Positions 56,779 to 64,000 of a stretch of 64,000 nucleotides of DNA are shown piece after piece. This DNA is from Prionace glauca. Taxonomy: Eukaryota > Chordata > Chondrichthyes > Carcharhiniformes > Carcharhinidae. Position numbers and translations under genes: made by a program. Where the stretch lies: positions 42,474,103 to 42,538,102 of the forward strand of contig CM075760.1 of NCBI GenBank assembly GCA_037974335.1. Reading direction: 5' to 3'. Position 1 is the first letter of the stretch, and every line of letters begins with the position of its first letter. The notes beneath the pieces were generated by a model. The model worked only from the letters and a program-made list of their open reading frames with translations. It searched no databases and was not told the origin of the DNA.

Positions 56779-56820
56779 CCAGGCGCCGCCTCCAGCAGGG
56801 AATCAACAGGCGGCGCCTGG
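56779..56820 (+). promoter_or_regulatory. GC-rich inverted repeat in the VH promoter
   Basis: CCAGGCGCCGCCT (56779-56791) is repeated exactly inverted as AGGCGGCGCCTGG (56808-56820), with 16 bp between. It lies about 25 bp upstream of a TATTTAAATA TATA-like element (near 56843-56852) and 120 bp before the VH leader ATG. Its role is unknown. Confidence 0.7.
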
Positions 56821-56941
56821 AAAGCCGCCCCCTTCTGCCGGGTATTTAAATACCGCTCACTGGGACCGGAATCCAACAGTCCGGGAGCTGGTTTGTTCAC
56901 TGAGATCCTGACCCAACCATTTCCCCCAATTTACTAGAAAG

Positions 56942-57402
56942 ATGAGGTCAGCGATTTCTCTCAGTTTGTTGCTGACTTTCTTATCTGGTGAGTAGTATTT
57001 TATTGTCCAAATCTGTCACTGTCACTGTCTCCCTGTTTGTCTATCGCTAAAATGTTTCATGGGGTTAATCCTCGGGGTTTTTGATATATTTTTACAGGTG
57101 TCCAGTCGGAGATTGTGTTGATTCAGCCAAAGGCAGAGACCGGGCGTCCCGGAGGCTCCCTGAAACTGACCTGTAAAACCAGCGGCTTTAGCCTTGGCAG
57201 CTTTTGGATGTACTGGATCCGGCAAGTTCCCGGGCAGGGTCTAGAGTGGCTGGTTAACTATCTAAGTTCATCCAGCAACCACTACGCCCCAGCAATTAAG
57301 AATCGATTTACTGCGTCCAGAGACACTTCAAACAACATCTTCGCTTTGGAGATGACCAGGCTGAAGACCGAAGACACCGCCATCTATTACTGTGCAAGAG
57401 AC
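56942..57402 (+). CDS. Immunoglobulin heavy-chain V gene (VH), two exons
   Basis: Leader exon 56942-56987 (46 nt, [13 protein letters not shown], phase-1 donor GTGAGT), 110-bp intron, acceptor TTTTTACAG, V exon 57098-57402. The mature domain starts [18 protein letters not shown], with first Cys in [10 protein letters not shown], core Trp in [33 protein letters not shown] in framework 3 and second Cys in [10 protein letters not shown]. The [11 protein letters not shown] and YYCAR blocks are those of Ig heavy V, not TCR V; the style is that of shark IgM/IgW VH. Frame, splice sites and RSS are intact. It encodes the antigen-binding domain of a B-cell receptor, or of a VH-using TCR chain, once joined to D and J. 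D1, D2 and JH follow within 1.2 kb. Confidence 0.96.
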
Positions 57403-57441
57403 CACAGTGACAGGTACCAAGGATGGACCCGAACAAGAACA
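57403..57441 (+). promoter_or_regulatory. VH RSS, 23-bp spacer
   Basis: Consensus heptamer CACAGTG (57403-57409), 23-bp spacer, nonamer ACAAGAACA (57433-57441), two differences from the ACAAAAACC consensus. Confidence 0.93.
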
Positions 57442-57788
57442 GCCCGAGAGGGAATTCAGCAACTTCCATCATAACCTAAAGGTTAATACCTGTTTTAAAT
57501 GTAATATTAACGACAGTGTTCAGAACCAAACCATAATCGTTTTTTGTTAAGTAACCAACAAAGCATTTAACAGTACAATTTAACAAACTTACCGATATTA
57601 ATGGGGTGAGCTGTTCACTGACTTTCTATTTGTTGTAGTTTCGGCAAGTGCAGCACTGGATATATTACTCGTTTTAACATTTCTGATAGATTTTGTTTTA
57701 TAAATAGTTGTCTACGTTTTAAATTAGAACAGAAGTAATGGTCGATTTGAAGTGAATATTGAGAGGCAGTACTGAACAGAGTGAGTAC

Positions 57789-57816
57789 AGTTTTTGTGCG
57801 GGCGTGTGTCACTGTG
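57789..57816 (+). promoter_or_regulatory. D1 5' RSS, 12-bp spacer
   Basis: Nonamer AGTTTTTGT (57789-57797), 12-bp spacer, consensus heptamer CACTGTG (57810-57816). Compatible with the 23-bp VH RSS. Confidence 0.9.
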
Positions 57817-57833
57817 ATACTACAGTGGAGGAT
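57817..57833 (+). CDS. IgH diversity segment D1
   Basis: A 17-bp D core ATACTACAGTGGAGGAT lies between a 5' 12-bp RSS and a 3' 22-bp RSS. The TACAGTGG core is of the kind seen in vertebrate heavy-chain D segments. A 12/22 first D followed by a 12/12 second D is the known order in shark IgH clusters. Coding potential depends on joining. Confidence 0.88.
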
Positions 57834-57871
57834 CACAAGGCTTAACAAAGCGACATCCTCATACAAAAACC
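57834..57871 (+). promoter_or_regulatory. D1 3' RSS, 22-bp spacer, atypical heptamer
   Basis: Heptamer CACAAGG (57834-57840), 22-bp spacer, consensus nonamer ACAAAAACC (57863-57871). The CACA start is conserved but two positions differ, so joining may be inefficient. Confidence 0.75.
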
Positions 57872-58178
57872 TCAGAGAAAGACTTTGCATAAATTTGTCA
57901 TCAGTGGCACTGCCGAATGCCAGACTAAATGAGGGTTCAACAAAATAATAGGTAGAAGCAGCATTTTTTTTAAAGATATAAAATACTTCAACTTTATTGT
58001 TATTGATTTACATGCTGAATGTGCACAGTGAGTGTAAAAGATTCTAACCCCCTTTATCAATACAATGACAAGTAAAATAATGAAATATCTCACTGACCTA
58101 CTCTTAACGAGATGGACACAGGCTTTTGAAATTGCAGTGAAATTAATTGTCTGTATTTTACAGTTAACAGCCTGCCTC

Positions 58179-58206
58179 AGTATTTGACATGCTGTGTCTC
58201 ACTGTG
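58179..58206 (+). promoter_or_regulatory. D2 5' RSS, 12-bp spacer
   Basis: Nonamer AGTATTTGA (58179-58187, six of nine consensus), 12-bp spacer, consensus heptamer CACTGTG (58200-58206). Confidence 0.8.
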
Positions 58207-58218
58207 ATCACTGGGTGG
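58207..58218 (+). CDS. IgH diversity segment D2
   Basis: A 12-bp core ATCACTGGGTGG between two 12-bp RSS. With D1 (12/22) and JH (23) it completes the V-D1-D2-J logic: D1 3' (22) can join D2 5' (12), and D2 3' (12) can join JH (23). Confidence 0.85.
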
Positions 58219-58246
58219 CACAGCAGTTACTGTCAAGACAAAAACC
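58219..58246 (+). promoter_or_regulatory. D2 3' RSS, 12-bp spacer
   Basis: Heptamer CACAGCA (58219-58225), 12-bp spacer, consensus nonamer ACAAAAACC (58238-58246). The first five heptamer bases are consensus. Confidence 0.85.
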
Positions 58247-58571
58247 CCTCAGCACCAATTGATTGAGGCTGGAACAATACAACTTTTAAATTCCACCTTT
58301 AATCAGAGTACAATATTGTTTACGTCCAGCACTGACCACAGGACAAGAATGAACATGGAAAATCTTGATAATTACTCATTTGTCAGTTGGTGTTTTCAAT
58401 AACATGTTCATGCGTAACTGTGTGAAATATAAAACTTTAGGGTGATTTATGAATGGCGAATGGTGTCCAGAAATACAATTATAATTTAATGAACATTAAT
58501 TGACATTGATTTTCCTCTGGTTTGTGGATATTTAAAATAATGGTGGTTTTGTGCATATTTTGTGCAGGGAC

Positions 58572-58610
58572 GGTTATTGTATGACACAGCCTACGGAATG
58601 TGACACTGTG
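58572..58610 (+). promoter_or_regulatory. JH RSS, 23-bp spacer
   Basis: Nonamer GGTTATTGT (58572-58580), 23-bp spacer, consensus heptamer CACTGTG (58604-58610). A 23-bp J signal is the Ig heavy-chain arrangement; TCR delta J segments use 12. Confidence 0.92.
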
Positions 58611-58658
58611 ATTATTTTGGTTACTGGGGTCAAGGGACCATGGTGACGGTGGCTGCAG
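58611..58658 (+). CDS. Immunoglobulin heavy joining segment JH
   Basis: 48 bp encoding YFGYWGQGTMVTVAA, with the WGQG bulge motif and MVTV strand that define heavy-chain J (TCR J segments have FGxG). It ends in a phase-1 splice donor GCAG/GTAAGA for joining to a constant region outside the window. Its RSS has a 23-bp spacer. It lies in the same orientation as VH, D1 and D2 with gaps of about 300-350 bp, typical for a shark IgH minicluster. The isotype (mu or omega) cannot be told. Confidence 0.95.
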
Positions 58659-58954
58659 GTAAGAACCATGCACTTATTGAGTAACTGGTTTACATGTTCT
58701 TTTGTTTTATATTTTTATCTATACTAATAATTTATCTGTTTACTTAAATATGGGTTTGGTGGATTCTCTATTGAGAATTTTAACAACGTTTCTTGTGATT
58801 CTGTTGCAAAGGGGTTTCAGAATTCCGCTGTTTCTTGACAATAGGGGCTGCTGAGGGATTCAATCCCAAGTTGTTGTGATTTTGTGTTTGTCTGTTGAGG
58901 TTACTGTGTGGCTTACTTTAAAAACTGAACGTTGGTTCAACAATTCAGCGTTTC

Positions 58955-60660
58955 TGCAATGTTTAATCTCGGCGACATCTAGTGGCTGCGGTTTGTACCA
59001 TCTACTGCAAAAGTGTTTGAAATCCAACGCAATATTTTTTAATAAAGTTCTAAAATTTCTAAATTTATCCAATGAAAACATTCCACTCACTCACAATGCT
59101 GGTGCTGCTATGCAATATTTTCGGGTTATTGTAAACATTAATTACTTTGGTGAATTGCGAATTGGCTTGAATTTATTTTCAACATTTCTGTAAATGTTAC
59201 ATTTGCAGAACTGTGCTGCTTCTGTATGAAGAGGGGTTCAGTCTCTCAGTGATGCGTTCTTTTTTCTGGTGAGAACATTATGAATCTGGATGACTTTAAA
59301 TACGTAAACTTTGTGAATTAATTTCGCGTTTTTGCATTTTTGAACTCAGTGACACTGAGCTGTTATTTGTTATTGACACGCTTTGTTATTGAATAACAAC
59401 ATTCTGTGGGTTTGCAACTTCTTGACGCATGACTGCAGGCAGGAAACAGACAGGTTTTATTGTCTTTGTATTTTTTAAAAAAAACTTAAGTGATAACGCT
59501 TTACGCCACTCGTTCAGAACATATTTTGTCTCTGCATTCAGAATTTGGGGTACCTGCAATGTTTAATCTCGGTGGCATTTGATGGCTGGAACTTTTACCA
59601 TCCACATGTTTAAATATGTTTGAAATATGATCCAATATGAATAAAATGTGATAAAGTTGTTATGCTAATTCGTTGGGCGTATTCCACCTCCTCGCAATGT
59701 CATTGCTATTATTCCAGATTTCTGTTTACTTTAGTAATTGGTTAAGAGCTGGTTTGCTCGATTCGATATTGAAATTTTTTTGCAATGTTACATTTGATTC
59801 TGTTAAATGGATAATTGAGCTGCTTTTCCATGAAACAGATTCTTTCCCTCATTGATGTGTTTTGTTGTGTTTCTGCTGAGCAGTTTCTGTGGTGCAGTCA
59901 CAATGAATGTTTAAAATTTGTGAAATGGTTTGGCTTCAGGGCATTATTTCTGCATTCTTTAAATTCGGTGTCATTGAGAGCTTAGATGTTTTCTGGTTGA
60001 ATGCAAACAATCTTGGAATTCGAAAATCCTTGTAGGGAGAAAACAAGCATGTTTGGAAAAAAAACTAAAAGATATCGTTTTTATATATAAATTTTAGCTA
60101 ACGCTTACAAGATTCAAGTAAATCATTACTTACAACGCTCATTCGGACACCCAGTCTATGCTGCAATCACAAACTTCTCATTAACAAGTTTAGTAGTAAA
60201 ATTAATATAAAACAAACAATTATTAATCGGTAATATAACTCCATATTCACCTAAGATTATTTGATGTTAATAATTTAGCAGTTATCCCGTTTAAAAGTTC
60301 TGCTGTGCTTTTCACACAACTAAAATGACCAGAAAATTTTCCAGACTGGACGTATTTTGTCACAATTCCAGAAGACGCTGCTTTTTGGCAATTTTCGTAT
60401 CCGATTATTACATTTAGTTTTTTCTATGCAGTTGCAACCAGATTACTCCGTCAAAGTTTTTTTAAAATTATATACCGAGATAATTAATTACTAATCTCAT
60501 CTCAAAATTTGTGAAATGATTTGATGTTCCTCAATTGCTTTTTGCATTGTTTCAACTCAGTGACACTACGCGGTCCTGGCTAAATGAAAATAAAACTGCG
60601 TTTGCATATTGTAGGGATAAAGCAAAAAAGTTTCGGGAAAGTAAAATAAATATGTTAGGA
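58955..60660 (+). repeat. Three diverged ~600-bp tandem units
   Basis: CTGCAATGTTTAATCTCGG occurs near 58955 and 59555 followed by parallel blocks. ACTTTGTGAATTAATTT, AATTTGTGAAATGGTTT and AATTTGTGAAATGATTT near 59308, 59918 and 60507 start the next shared block, followed by a CAGTGACACTGAGC-like motif in each. Spacing is about 600 bp. The copies are much diverged. Confidence 0.65.
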
Positions 60661-62016
60661 CATTTTATTCATCTAAACTGATGCTTACATATTAAAATAA
60701 AACATGAATTACAATTCACTGTATCTCTGATAGGAACATTACACTACCCTGAATCCGTTATATTTGATGTGCTCATTTTCAGAAAAATAATACATTTTTG
60801 CCCAGTTTTTTTTGAGGATTTGAGACCGACGGTGAGAGATAGTTAAAAGGAAAAGGGAGTTTTAAAATGAACATCAGGTTAATTAATTTTTTTATTGATT
60901 ACTTTGTTGTTGTAATTTGGCCTTGATCAATTAGAATCAAACAGTTTAAATACATTTGACAGAGCGAAGGTTTTCTGACAGATGGAATTCGCTGACACTC
61001 AAGTAATTGTTTATATGATTGCGTTTGAATACTGGTAAAGTGTCAACAGAAACTGGCGAGAAATTGACAAGTTAATGCTTGAAATTCAAAAAGATTAATT
61101 TATATAAAACATTATAAGATAAATACTATAAAAATGGTATAATATTATGTCTCCCATTACTGCTAAACACAGTGTAGAATTATGGGAAGAATAAATGACA
61201 AAATAGAATAATTGATTCTATCAGAAACTTATGTTAAAATCTTATTAAATATAATAATGAAGAAAAAGTCTGCACTTATATTCTGCATCATGTTTCAATG
61301 TTGCAGAGGATTTGAATCAGTTGTCCTCTCTGTGTTTGCACTGTTTAATTCAGATCTTCTTAAATTAAACAATGTGTTCAGTAATTAAATTATATGGAAG
61401 GTCTAAATTACTAAATCTAGGAACCAGTATTATTGATTTCAAGCGGCCAGGCCGTTACAGTCTATACAAAGTGTGAAGTCTGCATTTTTAACACGGTTCT
61501 CCGTTATAATAAATTATCTGTGGTAAAAGTAAAACATTACAATGTGATTAGATTTAAGTAAATGAATGACAGATGTTTGAATGTTTCCATTCAGTAATTT
61601 GTAATTATTGTTTAACATTGAGATTTAATTGTAACCTAATTATTTAACAATGTTGGGGACAGAAGCATGTTTTGAATGATTGAAAGCTCATTTTATTACA
61701 GAGTACAAATCAGCTGGCAGAAGAACTAACTGACAATTAACAATAACTTAAAATATAATATTGATGCTAATTAATTTAAATCAAAATACCTTTAATATTG
61801 CACTGGCGTGCAAAGTATCATCCATTTTACAGAATATTTAGTTGTATTGAAAATGAATTCAGAAACAAAACATTCCTTTACTCAGCTGTGCTCAGCTCGA
61901 TAAAGTGTTTTGCCTTGATTATTTTGTTGATTATATTTAAGAAATTAAATAGAATCAGGCAATGATTTATTCATTTATCAATGTAAATGTTTCTTGGTTT
62001 GTTTACTACTTATTGT

Positions 62017-62170
62017 GTCACCGCATATCTGTTACGGACATTGAACTGTTACAGTGTCACTGCATCTCTGTTAGGGACCTTGAACTGTTACTGTGTCACT
62101 GTATCTCTGTTAGGGACATTGAACTGTTATTGTGTCACTGCATCTCTGTTATGGACATTGAACTGACGTT
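62017..62170 (+). repeat. 39-bp tandem repeat, four copies
   Basis: The unit TGTCACTGCATCTCTGTTAG followed by GGACATTGAACTGTTAC repeats with a period of 39 bp near 62017, 62056, 62095 and 62134. Because 39 is a multiple of three it produces a repetitive peptide, which is not evidence of coding. Confidence 0.9.
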
Positions 62171-62929
62171 AGTCTGTTATTTGAGATTGCTCAATTTCAG
62201 CGAAGTTATATTTTTACATAGTTTTCGAGAAGTGACACAGCGAAATAATTAAAAGTCGAATGGAGTCTTGAAATGAATATCAGTTTAATTTAAAATAGGT
62301 TATTGATGTTTCTGTTGTATGTTGACCATTGATCAATGAAAATCCAACAATTAAATTTACAGATTGAACAGATTGAAATTGACAGATTGAACAGATCTTT
62401 CTGCTGGGAACTCGGCTGTTGCACTGTTTGTGTCTGTTCTGTTTCTGTGCGCGTGGCCATTGTGTTGGGACCAGGAGTCTGCCTGGCTGGTGCGAAACCT
62501 TCTGGTCCCTTCTGCTGAATTACAGGGAGCGAAATTTGATTTATTTCTTTAATACACTTGTATCCGTGAAAAATGGGAGTTTGACGTGACGTCTCAGAAA
62601 TGAGATCCCTAAAGTATATTGCGACCATCAGAGAGAGCAGAAACTTCAAACTGTAGAGGGAGAATTGGATGATTTTTAAGCAGTGATGCATTGGCCTTGG
62701 GAATGTTCGATGAACAAATGCAAAGTGAGATTTACTATATTGTGCTGCCTACTACAGCAGTCCGTGAACTGTTCAGTATGACAGATGAAGGGTCAAATTC
62801 ATTATTATTAGTTTTCTAAAGGCATTTTCGAGTCATTTGCTCGGCCAGAATTTGTAATCTTCTCTAATCGTTCCTTCAGAAAGTGTTGATGTGAAGCATC
62901 CTTAAATGACTGCAATCCATATGCTGCAG

Positions 62930-63250
62930 GCACTCGCCGTGCTGTTAGACAGGAAGCTCCAGTGACTATGAATGAACTGAAATGTTGTTTCACGTCGGGA
63001 TGGTGTATGTTTTGGCGGGGAGCTTGTAGGTGATAGCGTTCATATGTGGCTACTGCCTTTGTCCTGTTAGGATGTAAAGACAGCGGGTTTGGACGGTGAG
63101 CCTTGGTGAGTTGCTGCAGTGAATGTTGTATATAATACAAACTGCTGACACTGCTTTCTTAGTGATGGGAGAGAGTGAATATAGTGAATGAGGGGGCGGA
63201 TAATCTTGTGGATGGCTTTGTCTTGGGTTGTGCCAAATTTCTACGAATTT
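62930..63250 (-). mobile_element. I/Nimb-like LINE fragment, strongly diverged
   Basis: GGTGAGCCTTGGTGAGTTGC, GCAGTGAATGTTGTATATAA and ATGGGAGAGAGTGAATAT follow the same order as 50295-50600. Confidence 0.5.
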
Positions 63251-63429
63251 CGGCCATTGAGGAAAGAGGAAATTATTTAATTGTGACTGACTTGTGAACG
63301 ATTTAAATGTTTTTCCAGCCCTTGTCCCGCAGTCCGTGTTGTGTTCACTTGTCACTCCCACTGACTGTGTGAGTGGGTGAGTATGTGTGGAGTGAGTGTG
63401 TTTTTCCAGACTGAATCAGCCAGATAGAG

Positions 63430-63900
63430 ACTTACACACATCACACACTGCCACACACATAAATACACGCATACACACTCGCATATTCTCTCACACATGC
63501 GCACATACATGTGCACACTTTTTCTCTGATATGATCTCTCTCACACACCCATACACATTCTCTTTCTCTCACGGTCTACATCCACTACAAATACAAATAC
63601 AAACTCTCGCTCTCTCAATCAGTCTCTCATACCCTCATACACAAAAGCATTCACACGCACACTCCCCACACACATTATTTCTTCCACGCAGACACACACA
63701 CTCATCAGCACAGCCTCACGCTCTCGTAAACACACTCTCTCTCCCACACTCTGTCACAAACGCTGTTGTCTCACATTTATTCACATACACTCTCTCAAAG
63801 CCTCTTGCACACGCATCTCTCTCTCTCACACACACACAGACACTCACACAAATGTGCGCGCACATACACACAAACACACTCTCACACACTTTCCATCTCA
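63430..63900 (+). repeat. CA/CT-rich simple-sequence tract
   Basis: Imperfect CACACA and CTCTCT runs over nearly 500 bp. The histidine/threonine-rich open frame is an artefact. Confidence 0.88.
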
Positions 63901-63931
63901 CATACGTGGGAGTGATTATCCTTGACTTCAT

Positions 63932-64000
63932 AGAATAGAATCATAGCATCCTACAGTGCAGAAGAGGGGCATTCAGCCCATCGAGTCCGCACCAACAGAA
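63932..64000 (-). repeat. Elasmobranch SINE, cut by the window end
   Basis: AATCATAGCATCCTACAGTG, CAGAAGAGGGGCATTCAGCC and CATCGAGTCCGCACC are the complement of the SINE 3' end, as at 56270 and 38083. Confidence 0.8.

Larger units (their letters stand above)
58659..64000. other. Probable J-C intron of the IgH cluster
   Basis: AT-rich sequence starting at the JH donor. No Ig constant domain (Cys-Trp-Cys spacing with an acceptor) is visible, so the first CH exon presumably lies beyond 64000. Contains three diverged copies of a roughly 600-bp unit (see separate entry), a 39-bp tandem repeat, a LINE fragment and a CA/CT-rich tract. Confidence 0.6.

Noticed and set aside
58659-64000. Search for a CH1 or TCR C exon
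   Set aside because: No open frame with Ig constant-domain Cys-Trp-Cys spacing and an acceptor was seen; frames here are AT-rich or repetitive.
1-64000. CRISPR arrays, bacterial operons or phage systems
   Set aside because: The window is clearly vertebrate (introns, LINE/SINE content, RSS); the tandem repeats found are microsatellites or local duplications.

Overview
The window looks like genomic DNA of a cartilaginous fish, most likely a shark. It carries T-cell-receptor-type V genes with 22-24 bp spacer recombination signals (RSS). It also carries an immunoglobulin heavy-chain V-D-D-J cluster of the elasmobranch type, two GPR139-like receptor coding exons, many CR1-class LINE copies ending in ATTCTATG/ATGTTC-type repeats, and a tRNA-derived SINE typical of elasmobranchs. 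The species cannot be fixed from the sequence alone.

Layout. 0-9 kb: an orphan V leader exon, two minus-strand TCR V genes (2831-3163 and 5517-5941) and one plus-strand V gene (7935-8389), among LINE fragments. 9-17 kb: a broken C2H2 zinc-finger relic, four tRNA genes (Arg-ACG, Gln-TTG, Asn-GTT, intron-containing Ile-TAT), one long CR1 copy and one old L2/Rex-like LINE. 18.8-31.2 kb: the densest V region. It holds a V pseudogene, a minus-strand V pseudogene split by a young CR1 insertion, three intact plus-strand V genes (22930, 26053, 30229), a further V relic near 27 kb, and an array of TGACGTCA sites upstream of the 26053 gene. 31-37 kb: repeats and simple-sequence DNA. 37.2-42.6 kb: a two-exon GPR139-like receptor gene and a second paralogous coding exon without a visible first exon. 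42.6-56.3 kb: microsatellites, a foldback element forming a 77-bp perfect palindrome, a fossil Ty3/gypsy-type pol fragment, more LINE/SINE pieces and a local inverted duplication. 56.8-58.7 kb: VH, D1, D2 and JH in the same orientation, each with correct RSS (23; 12/22; 12/12; 23). 58.7-64 kb: AT-rich sequence after the JH splice donor, probably the J-C intron; no constant-region exon is visible.

How it works together. The TCR V genes are one-turn/two-turn partners for D or J segments that lie outside the window; no TCR J or C exon was found. Their CAV, CAM, CAI and CAL ends and WYRQ/DTATYxC frameworks fit the alpha/delta class. The VH-D1-D2-JH unit follows the 12/23 rule internally and matches a shark IgH minicluster. 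Its 12-bp D signals would also be compatible with the 22-24 bp signals of the TCR V genes. That physical linkage, two V genes whose leader and V are in one exon, and the rearranged repeats around the V genes are the most interesting points. The main caveat is that assembly chimerism cannot be excluded from sequence alone.
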